Position numbers and translations under genes: made by a program. A stretch of 64,000 nucleotides of DNA, taken from contig WOUP01000003.1 of assembly GCA_009772895.1 (NCBI GenBank), positions 1 to 64,000 on the forward strand, given 5' to 3'. Position 1 is the first letter of the stretch, and each line of letters begins with the position of its first letter. Of the stretch, positions 27,400 to 34,359 are shown one piece after another. This DNA is from Puniceicoccaceae bacterium 5H. GTDB lineage: Bacteria > Verrucomicrobiota > Verrucomicrobiia > Opitutales > Oceanipulchritudinaceae. The notes beneath the pieces were generated by a model. That model did no database searches. It saw only the letters and a list, made by a program, of their open reading frames with translations, and was not told where the DNA came from.

Positions 27400-28605
27400 T
27401 TACACCTGCAGCAGGCGCTTGAGTAGCGCGGGCAGACGGCGGTCCTGGCCCCAATGGGCCGCGTGGGCGCGCAGGGCGGGCGGATCTGCCTGCAGCGTGC
27501 CTTGCAAAAACGCCTCCATGCGTTCACGGATCGCCTCTGCGGAGGCATCGCGACAGAGCCACGGCTGCCATGGGCGGCCCGCAAACAGCTCCGGGATCGC
27601 GCCGACGGGGGTGGCGATAACGGGGGTGCCGCAGGCCCAGGCTTCGAGCGCGATCAGCCCAAAGCATTCCAGGCCGCGCGTGGGCAGCACGAAGCAATCG
27701 CTGGCCGCGTAGAGCTGAGGTAGCACGGCGTCATCCAGCCGACCGAGCAGGCGCACCCGTTCGGTCAGGTCGCGCAGGGCAATGCGGTCCTGCAAGGCGT
27801 CGTGCAGCGGTCCCGTGCCGCCGATCAGCAGACGAAAGCGTTCGCCCTTTTGCGCGAGGGCCGCGGCGGCATCGATCAGGTTTTCCAGTCCCATACGCGG
27901 CTGCAGGCGACGCAAGGTGAAGAACACGCGCTCGCCTGCCTCCAACGACGGGCCGCCCAGCCAGTCCTTGAGATCGAGGGCAGGGGAGGGCTGAAAGCGA
28001 TCCAGATCCACCCACGCCGGCCATACTTCGTAACCGCGCAGGCGCTTGTAGCCATAGAGTTCGCGCAGGCAGGTGCCGGTGTATTCGGAGAAGCCGTGCA
28101 CGAAGTCGCTGTGCTGCAACACCCGGCGTTCGAGCAGGCGATACATGCCCTGACGGATCGCCCGCATCCAGCGGCGGGGCTCGCGCGCCAGATCGTTGAG
28201 CCGCATCTCCAGCGCGTAGGGCGAGTGCACCGCAAAGGCACGCGTCAGCTCCTGATCTTTCACGGCGTCCAGTGCCCCGAGGTATTGCAGCGGCGTGTGC
28301 CCGTAGACGAGATCGAGCGAGGTCCGGTCCTGGATGCGGTGGGCCAGCGTGCGGCTGGCCTCGAGGTGATGCTGCAGGCGGGCGTAGCCGCGCGCGCTAT
28401 CCGGGGCTTCCGGGTGCCGCCAGACCTGCACGCCGTCGCTTTCTACCGGTTGGTCGTAAGGCCCGGCGCCGGAGACGCAAAGGTAGTGGACTTCGTGCCC
28501 TTCCGCCGCCAGGGCGCGCGCGATATCGCTGGCCAGGCGATTGGCGCCGCTGGGGGCTTCTGCCTGCCAGCCCTGATTGCAGATGAGGATCGCCCGGGTC
28601 GCCAC
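27400..28605 (-). CDS. GT4-family glycosyltransferase
   Basis: This protein (401 residues) has two Rossmann domains. The N-terminal acceptor half includes GWQAEAPSGANRLASDIARALAAEGHEV-type glycine-rich start (CNQGWQAEAPSGANRLA). The C-terminal GT-B half has LLIGGTGPLHDALQ, LLGRLDDAVLPQLY, FVLPTRGLECFGLIALEAWA and GTPVIATPVGAIPEL, the E-x7-E nucleotide-sugar site of GT4 enzymes. It should transfer a sugar to a glycan or lipid; the donor and acceptor are unknown. Start choice: GTG at 28605 (MATRAILICNQ) or GTG at 28629; neither has a strong ribosome binding site. It is divergent from murE. Confidence 0.88.
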   Translation of the reverse strand: MATRAILICNQGWQAEAPSGANRLASDIARALAAEGHEVHYLCVSGAGPYDQPVESDGVQVWRHPEAPDSARGYARLQHHLEASRTLAHRIQDRTSLDLVYGHTPLQYLGALDAVKDQELTRAFAVHSPYALEMRLNDLAREPRRWMRAIRQGMYRLLERRVLQHSDFVHGFSEYTGTCLRELYGYKRLRGYEVWPAWVDLDRFQPSPALDLKDWLGGPSLEAGERVFFTLRRLQPRMGLENLIDAAAALAQKGERFRLLIGGTGPLHDALQDRIALRDLTERVRLLGRLDDAVLPQLYAASDCFVLPTRGLECFGLIALEAWACGTPVIATPVGAIPELFAGRPWQPWLCRDASAEAIRERMEAFLQGTLQADPPALRAHAAHWGQDRRLPALLKRLLQV

Positions 28606-28684
28606 GCCGCAGCTTCTGCCGGTCCGCACGAACTGTCAAGGCGAGGACTTGCTACGGCGGGCGCAGGGTGGTTAATTCACAGGC

Positions 28685-30160
28685 ATGGCCAGTACGCAAC
28701 AAGCCCGTTTGCTATCGCAGCTGCTGCAAGGATCCGAGGAACGTCAGGACAAGGCGATCACCGGGGTGACCTGTCGGCTCGACCGGGTGCAGCCGGGCAT
28801 GATCTTTGCCGCGGTGGAAGAGTTTCTGGCGTATCAGCGTTGGCAACACGGGCTGGCCCACCTGACGGAGGCCGTCCGACGCGGGGCGAGTTCGGTCGTC
28901 ACTCCCCGGGCCTCGGAAGATCTTGCGCTGTCGCAACTGGTGGTCGGGGAGCCGCGCCGGGCCTACGGCACGCTCTGCCGCGCCTTCTGGGGCGCCCCGG
29001 ACCTCGTGATGAAGCTGATCGGCGTAACCGGCACGAATGGCAAATCCACCACCTCGCAGCTCATCGCGCACCTCTATCAGCACACGCTGGGGCGAGCCGG
29101 GAGCATGGGCACCCTGGGGACCTACCTCAACGGGCACCGGCTGGAGCCGGGCGTCTATACCACGCCGTTGGCCGAAGACGCCTACCGCCTGCTCGCGCAC
29201 TTGCGCAACCTGCACGCCGACGCGGTGGCGATGGAAGTCTCCTCCCATGGGCTGGCCCTCGACCGGGTCACGAGTATGCGCTTCGGTGCCGCCGTCTTTC
29301 TCAATCTCGGGCGCGATCATCTGGACTTTCACGGCAGCCCGGAGGCCTACCACGCAGCCAAGCTGAAGCTCTTCCAGAATCTGCCGGCCAAAATGCCCGC
29401 CATCGTCAACGCCGACGATCCGGCCTGGCAGTCCTTTGCCTCGGCGGCAAAGGGGCCGGTGCTGCGCTTTGGGATGAAAAACCGCCGGGCGGAGGTGCGC
29501 GCGATCTTTGTGAAGCTGGACGCGCGCGAGACACGCTTTACGCTCGTCTACAACGGCAAGCGCTATCCCGCGCAAATGCGCCTGCTGGGACGCTTCATGG
29601 TGTCCAACGCGCTAGCGGCGATCACGACGCTGCTGGCGCTGGGCGCCAAGCCCGAGCCGTTGCTCAAGGCCCTGAAAACGTTCAACCCGCTGCCGGGCCG
29701 CATGGAAGCCTTTCCGTTGCTCAACGGGGCGACCGCGCTGGTGGATTACGCGCATAACCCCGACGGCCTCGAGCGGCTGCTGGAAAACGTGCGTGCATTT
29801 GAGCCCCGCCAGGTGCTGCTGGTCTTCGGCGCGGGTGGCGATCGGGACAAGGGCAAGCGTCCGCTGATGGGTGAGATTGCCGCGCGCTACTCCGACCGGA
29901 TCTGGATTTCCAACGACAACCCGCGTTCGGAAGACCCAGCGGCGATCGCTCGCGAAATCGAGCAGGGTACGCGCGGCCACGATGCGGTTACGACTCAGCT
30001 CGATCGCGCCCGGGCGATCCGCGAAGCCTATGCCGCGTCGGAGCAAGGAGACGTGCTCGTGCTGGCCGGCAAGGGACATGAGGATTACATGCAGATCGGA
30101 AACCGGAAACTCCCGTACAGCGACGTGGAAGTCGTGCGCTCGCTGGGACAAAAAAGCTAA
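28685..30160 (+). CDS. murE: UDP-MurNAc-tripeptide synthetase (MurE)
   Basis: The 491-residue protein has the Mur-ligase layout. The N-terminal UDP-binding domain has TGVTCRLDRVQPGMIFAA, the central ATPase has GVTGTNGKST, and these are followed by MEVSSHGLALDRV, NLGRDHLDFH with a carbamylated-Lys candidate (AAKLKLF), and the C-terminal DYAHNPDGLE and GAGGDRDKGKR. The DNPR motif in SNDNPRSEDP indicates meso-diaminopimelate as the third amino acid, so a Gram-negative type peptidoglycan. It acts in the cytoplasm. Unusually for murE, no other mur or division gene is beside it: its neighbours are a glycosyltransferase and a sugar symporter. Confidence 0.95.
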   Translation: MASTQQARLLSQLLQGSEERQDKAITGVTCRLDRVQPGMIFAAVEEFLAYQRWQHGLAHLTEAVRRGASSVVTPRASEDLALSQLVVGEPRRAYGTLCRAFWGAPDLVMKLIGVTGTNGKSTTSQLIAHLYQHTLGRAGSMGTLGTYLNGHRLEPGVYTTPLAEDAYRLLAHLRNLHADAVAMEVSSHGLALDRVTSMRFGAAVFLNLGRDHLDFHGSPEAYHAAKLKLFQNLPAKMPAIVNADDPAWQSFASAAKGPVLRFGMKNRRAEVRAIFVKLDARETRFTLVYNGKRYPAQMRLLGRFMVSNALAAITTLLALGAKPEPLLKALKTFNPLPGRMEAFPLLNGATALVDYAHNPDGLERLLENVRAFEPRQVLLVFGAGGDRDKGKRPLMGEIAARYSDRIWISNDNPRSEDPAAIAREIEQGTRGHDAVTTQLDRARAIREAYAASEQGDVLVLAGKGHEDYMQIGNRKLPYSDVEVVRSLGQKS

Positions 30161-30623
30161 GACGAGCGAGCTATCCATACTCCTTTGGATTGAGATTTTT
30201 TGTCATCGTTCTTGCTTTCTTTCTCGAGCGCTAAAAGGCGTTGGCTGCCGCCGTGCCCGGCGGTGAGCCATACGAGGACGAAGGTCATAACTCTCTTCCT
30301 GGTCGGCGAAAATGCTCGCAAGGGAGCTAAACGCCCGTTTCGGGCGGCTTTGCAAGCCCGCTGGCGGCGCATGGTCAGGAGCAGCAGCAGGCGGTGAAGC
30401 GCCCGATGCCGCGAGGTGGCAATTGTACCCAAAATCTCAATCGCAGGCCGAAAATTCATCACCGTCCACGTGAGGTGAAGGAGAACGGTTGTATAGTTTT
30501 TGAGTGATTTTTCGCCTGCTTGAAACGAGAAATATTTCGCCATTCCGTTTCATCTTGTTCACGATGACCCTTCATCGGAACCCGTATACCCCATAGTTTT
30601 TAACATCTGTTACCCTCCTAGCA
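30161..30623. other. 463-bp intergenic region upstream of the sugar symporter
   Basis: I see no convincing gene. The 128-residue minus-strand frame here (30157-30543) has odd composition and overlaps murE, so I discount it. The segment contains a GCCCGTTTCGGGC hairpin at about 30330-30342 and the dyad array described separately at 30521-30552. Confidence 0.5.
30521..30552. promoter_or_regulatory. Nested dyads, candidate operator of the symporter gene
   Basis: Half-sites TGAAACG (30521-30527) and CGTTTCA (30546-30552) form an inverted repeat that brackets a perfect palindrome GAAATATTTC (30529-30538). TGAAACG/CGTTTCA halves resemble LacI/GalR-family sites, which often control sugar transporters. 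The array lies 72-103 bases before the GTG start. Confidence 0.4.
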
Positions 30624-32036
30624 GTGCCTACTGATCCTCATACACCTCCCCCGTTGACCCCGAAGACCGAAGCGAACAAGAAGCTCGGTATTGTAGAAAA
30701 GCTCAGTTACTCCGCCGGTGACATGGCTTCCTGCCTCTACTTCGGGATCTTCATGAACTACCTGATGTACTACTATACCGACATTTTCGGTATATCAGCA
30801 GGTATCGTTGGCGGCATGATCCTCTTCACCCGGACCTGGGACTGGATCAACGACCCGATTATGGGCATGGTTGCAGACCGGACCAACTCCAAGATGGGCA
30901 AGTTCCGCCCCTGGTTGCTCTGGATGCTGATCCCGTGGTTCGCATTGGGCGTGTTGACCTTTACGGCCTTCGACATGGGGCCGTTCATGAAGATCTGCTA
31001 TGCGGTCGCGACCTATACGCTTCTGACGATGGCTTATACGGCGATCAACGTGCCGTATTCCGCGTTGATGGGCGTGATGACGGCCAAGTCTGAAGAGCGG
31101 ACCGTCCTGTCGTCCTTCCGCTTTGTCGGGGCCTTCGCCGGCACCATGTATGTCAACTACACCATGCTGTATCTGGTGGACATGTTTGGCGGCGGCAACA
31201 AGACGCTGGGCTTCTCTCTGAGTGTGGCCTTCTACGGTGCGCTTTCCGTGGCGTTCTTCCTCATCACGTTTTTCGGGACCAAGGAGCGCGTCAAACCGCC
31301 TCGCACGCAGCAGAAAACCAGTCTGGTGGAAGACCTCATGGCGCAGGGCAAGAACAAGCCCTGGGTGATGATGATCGTCATCAGTGTGATGACCATCCTG
31401 TGGATCGCCATCCGCAACAGCTCCGCCATCTATTATTTCAAGTACTTGTCGGGCGATGAAAAGCTGGTGGCCAACTTCCTTGCCCTCGGCAGCCTCGCCC
31501 AGATTTTCGGGGCGCTGGCGACCAAGTACATCACCCGCCTCTTTGGGGGCAAGAAGGCCGCTTATATCGGCCTGAATGTCATCGCCGGCCTGTTTATCGG
31601 AGGCTTCTATTTCATTGATCCTCACAACAACAATTTGATCCTCGGCCACCAGATTCTCAGCTCCTTCCTGTCGGCCCCGCTGATGCCGCTGTTCTGGTCC
31701 ATGATCGCCGATACGGCCGACTGGGGCGCCTGGAAGCTGGGCCATCGCAACACCGGCCTCGTCTTCTCCGCGGGCACGGCTTCGCAGAAGATCGGCTGGT
31801 CCTTTGGTCCCTTCGTGGCCTCCATGATCCTCGTGGTCATCGGCTATGAAGCAAACGTGGAACAAAGCGCCTTCACGATCGAAGGCATTCGCTGGGCCAT
31901 GAGCTGGATCCCTGCAGTCTTCGCGCTGCTTACCGCCGTCGTGGTGATGTATTATCAGATCGACGCCAAGACGGAAAAGGAGATGGAAGCCGCCATCGCC
32001 AAGGCCGACGCCGAGAACGAAGCCGCCGGCGCCTGA
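30624..32036 (+). CDS. GPH-family sugar:cation symporter
   Basis: The 470-residue protein has about 12 hydrophobic helices and the N-terminal signature of glycoside-pentoside-hexuronide symporters: EKLSYSAGDMASCLYF, then FTRTWDWINDPIMGMVADRTNSKMGKFRPW. A central loop (KERVKPPRTQQKT) separates the two six-helix halves. The MIADTADWGAWKLGHR motif near residue 370 is also typical (MelB/XylP type). It sits in the inner membrane and imports a sugar with Na+ or H+. The start is a GTG without a clear Shine-Dalgarno; no other start precedes the first helix. It is a single-gene transcript with its own terminator. Confidence 0.92.
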   Translation: MPTDPHTPPPLTPKTEANKKLGIVEKLSYSAGDMASCLYFGIFMNYLMYYYTDIFGISAGIVGGMILFTRTWDWINDPIMGMVADRTNSKMGKFRPWLLWMLIPWFALGVLTFTAFDMGPFMKICYAVATYTLLTMAYTAINVPYSALMGVMTAKSEERTVLSSFRFVGAFAGTMYVNYTMLYLVDMFGGGNKTLGFSLSVAFYGALSVAFFLITFFGTKERVKPPRTQQKTSLVEDLMAQGKNKPWVMMIVISVMTILWIAIRNSSAIYYFKYLSGDEKLVANFLALGSLAQIFGALATKYITRLFGGKKAAYIGLNVIAGLFIGGFYFIDPHNNNLILGHQILSSFLSAPLMPLFWSMIADTADWGAWKLGHRNTGLVFSAGTASQKIGWSFGPFVASMILVVIGYEANVEQSAFTIEGIRWAMSWIPAVFALLTAVVVMYYQIDAKTEKEMEAAIAKADAENEAAGA

Positions 32037-32064
32037 TCCATCCCGCACATTTCTCCCCTTTGCC

Positions 32065-32095
32065 AGAGCGACCCTTTCCGGGTCGCTCTTTTTTG
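32065..32095 (+). terminator. Terminator of the sugar symporter gene
   Basis: A ten-base-pair stem AGAGCGACCC/GGGTCGCTCT with a TTTCC loop is followed by six T residues. It lies 29 bases after the stop codon. Confidence 0.92.
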
Positions 32096-32255
32096 TGTGC
32101 CCTGGAGATCTGTTCCTGAGGACTGCAATCGCGGTGCGAAATACGGGGCGCCACGATGCATTTACCGGCCTCAATCACGCCAGACTCCCCGCCGGAGCTC
32201 CGTGCTGCCGCGGCATGCGAGCCATTGATCGTAAGCGCCATCCACGCCCGTACAC

Positions 32256-32281
32256 GCAAAAGCCCGCGACGATGCGGGCTT
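32256..32281 (-). terminator. Terminator downstream of tRNA-Val
   Basis: On the minus strand AGCCCGC/GCGGGCT closes a six-base loop and is followed by TTTTG. It lies just past the tRNA 3' end. Confidence 0.7.
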
Positions 32282-32286
32282 CGAAA

Positions 32287-32363
32287 TGGTGGGCGCGATT
32301 GGACTCGAACCAACGACCCCTACCGTGTGAAGGTAGTGCTCTAACCAACTGAGCTACGCGCCC
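32287..32363 (-). tRNA. tRNA-Val (anticodon CAC)
   Basis: The minus strand gives a complete cloverleaf. The acceptor is GGGCGCG/CGCGCCC, the D stem GCTC/GAGC, the anticodon arm CTACC-TTCACAC-GGTAG with anticodon CAC, and the T arm GTTGG-TTCGAGT-CCAAT. A CCA is encoded at 32287-32289. Confidence 0.95.
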
Positions 32364-32553
32364 TCAAGGCTCTGACGAATCAGTAGCAATGAAGAAAGAA
32401 AATAATCTGTGGATTCGGCAATGCGTCGTCAACCCTGAAAATCAGAAATATCTCCTGCAGCGGGGGAGGTCGAAACCACGGGTGGCAGTCCCAGGCGGGA
32501 CGGCACTCGAGGGTTGCCTTGACGGCGGCGAATTGCATGCTGGCTGTCTTTGG

Positions 32554-32630
32554 GCGGGAGTAGCTCAGTTGGATAGAGCAAGCGTTTCCTAAACGCTAGG
32601 TCATGGGTTCGAGTCCCATCTCTCGCGCCA
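32554..32630 (+). tRNA. tRNA-Arg (anticodon CCT)
   Basis: The acceptor GCGGGAG pairs with CTCTCGC (one G-T pair). The D stem is GCTC/GAGC, the anticodon arm AGCGT-TTCCTAA-ACGCT gives CCT, and the T arm is ATGGG-TTCGAGT-CCCAT. CCA is encoded at 32628-32630. It sits at the left edge of an AT-richer island. Confidence 0.95.
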
Positions 32631-32771
32631 GTATCTTGGCGACTTAGGTGATTCCTGTGACATTCTCGCCAAAACGGGCTCGCGTTTGGGTGGCTCGCTG
32701 CAAGCATGAGAAGAGTTTCCTCAATTCGCTCTGTGGCATTCATGGTCTCGCTGGTTGGGGATGGTACTAAC

Positions 32772-33236
32772 ATGAATCTACAAGTTCTGAAAAAGAAACG
32801 TCATACTCCCAAGCCTGGCGATGTGTTCGCGATGAGATTGCCGAATATGAAGTATTTGTTTGGGCGAGTCGTGAATGCTAATGCAAATCCTCTTGGGGTA
32901 GGTGGCGCTATTTTGATATATGTATACCAAATGATGTTAGAGACGATGGAGCCGCCTTCTGATCTTTCAGCAGACCGGTTGCTTCTTCCGCCTATGATGA
33001 CAAATCGATTGCCATGGAGTAGGGGCTATTTCGCGCACTTGGAAAACCGCCCATTGGTTGATTCGGATTTACTAGATCAACACTGTTTCAAATCTTCAAG
33101 TGGCAAATATTTTGACGAATATAGAAACCCTTTACCGGGGCCAACTGAACCGGTCGGAGAGTTTGGGCTGCACAGCTATCGCACCATTGACGACGCGATA
33201 TCAAAAGCTCTTGGCTTTCCTCTCGCACCAGACTAG
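32772..33236 (+). CDS. Imm26-family immunity protein, orphan
   Basis: The 154-residue protein has the Imm26 signature near its start: HTPKPGDVFAMRLPNMKYLFGRV, then ILIYVYQMM, an SH3-like beta fold seen in immunity proteins of polymorphic toxin systems. No cognate toxin or Rhs/contact-inhibition gene is nearby, so it is an orphan immunity gene. Codon choice is clearly different from its neighbours (many A/T third positions: AAA, AAT, CTT, GAT), which suggests recent acquisition. It begins 142 bases after tRNA-Arg. The start at 32772 (MNLQVLKKKR) is chosen because the upstream extension is not family-like. Confidence 0.75.
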   Translation: MNLQVLKKKRHTPKPGDVFAMRLPNMKYLFGRVVNANANPLGVGGAILIYVYQMMLETMEPPSDLSADRLLLPPMMTNRLPWSRGYFAHLENRPLVDSDLLDQHCFKSSSGKYFDEYRNPLPGPTEPVGEFGLHSYRTIDDAISKALGFPLAPD

Positions 33237-33391
33237 TTACCCTGCGCTTAATGCGAGGCGTCGGATGATGCTTTTATAAGCGCATAGGTGGGAATGCGTA
33301 TCAGCTTTGGCAGTCGGTAGGGGATGACGGTTTCGATGTTTTACTCCTTTAAGGACTGGTGATTGTCGAGCCGTGACGGGTTGCCAGTCGA

Positions 33392-33721
33392 ATGTGGATG
33401 ATCAATGAAGATGAAGGAAAGCCTTTGCTTCCATCAGGCTTACCTTGGTTCGGGTATCATCCATTGATCTTTCGCGAAAGAGCGGTGTTTCGCATACGTG
33501 AGTGGATCAGACTATATGGGGAGCCTTTCCCCTGAGACTGCCCGGGTGCCAAGGTGTTTGTCTTCAACACTCCTAAAATCGTGGACGCATTGGACGAAGC
33601 TGTCGCAATCGCTTCGAGTTCACGTGAGCATACGCGGCAGCGACTTAGCGATTCCAAAATCGCCTTCAAGTTATCATCGCGGCGGGCGTTTACACCTTGC
33701 GGGGGCGGGCGGAGCGCAGCA
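33392..33721 (+). pseudogene. Broken gene with in-frame TGA
   Basis: One frame from ATG 33392 reads MWMINEDEGKPLLPSGLPWF, continues through GYHPLIFRERAVFRIREW to GEPFP, and then meets TGA at 33533-33535. It resumes at once in the same frame with coding-like sequence (GAKVFVFNTPKIVDALDEAV, then SREHTRQRLSDSKIAFKL) up to a stop at 33720-33722, overlapping the lemA start. Codon use is AT-richer than the flanks, like the Imm26 gene. I do not recognise the family. It is best read as a decayed island gene; readthrough or two separate small genes are alternatives. Confidence 0.4.
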
Positions 33722-34332
33722 TGATCGGCGGTATGAACCTCGCCTTGATCGTGCTCATTGTTTTCGTCGTCATCATTGTCGGACTCGTGCTCTATGGCGT
33801 GGGGGTCTACAATGGACTGGTTGCATTGCGCAATCGCTTCAAGAACGCCTACGCGCAGATCGATGTGCAGCTGAAGCGGCGTTACGACCTCATCCCCAAC
33901 CTCGTCGAGACGGCGAAGGGCTACCTGAAACACGAGCGCGAGACGCTGGAATCGGTTATGCAGGCACGGAATGCGGCAACCGCGGCTCAGTCAGGTGCGG
34001 CGGCGGCCCCGGGCGATCCCGAGGCGATGGGCAAACTGACCCAGGCTGAGGGCATGCTGACGGGCGCGCTCACGCGTTTTTACGCCGTCTCCGAGGCTTA
34101 TCCTGACCTGAAGGCCAACCAGAACATGATGCAGTTGACCGAGGAGCTGACCTCGACGGAGAACAAGATCGCGTTTGCCCGGCAGGCTTACAACGACTCC
34201 GTCATGCGCTACAATACGCAGCGCGAACAGTTCCCGGCGGCGATTTTTGCCGGCATGTTCAACTTCGGCGAAGCCAAGCCCTTCGAGGTCAAGGTGGAGG
34301 CGGAGCGTGAAGCGCCTCAGGTCAGCTTCTAG
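33721..34332 (+). CDS. lemA: LemA family protein
   Basis: The 203-residue protein begins with a single transmembrane helix (LALIVLIVFVVIIVGLVLYG) followed by the LemA core: YNGLVALRNRFKNAYAQIDV, then QLKRRYDLIPNLVETAKGYLKHE. The end has RYNTQREQFPAAIFAGMFNF. LemA proteins are inner-membrane proteins with a helical periplasmic domain and are often encoded beside M48 proteases, as here (27 bases apart). The start at 33721 has GGAG about 10 bases upstream; the longer frame is rejected. Confidence 0.93.
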   Translation: MIGGMNLALIVLIVFVVIIVGLVLYGVGVYNGLVALRNRFKNAYAQIDVQLKRRYDLIPNLVETAKGYLKHERETLESVMQARNAATAAQSGAAAAPGDPEAMGKLTQAEGMLTGALTRFYAVSEAYPDLKANQNMMQLTEELTSTENKIAFARQAYNDSVMRYNTQREQFPAAIFAGMFNFGEAKPFEVKVEAEREAPQVSF

Positions 34333-34359
34333 TCACGGAGATCCGGAACCCTTTTTTGT

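Noticed and set aside
30157-30543. 128-codon minus-strand frame before the symporter gene
   Set aside because: Its composition is unlike the genome's genes, it has no ribosome binding site or motif, and it overlaps the murE end and the operator-like dyads.
32429-32773. 114-codon minus-strand frame containing ARDGTRTHDLAFRKRLLYPTE
   Set aside because: This is the well-known spurious translation of the antisense strand of a tRNA gene.
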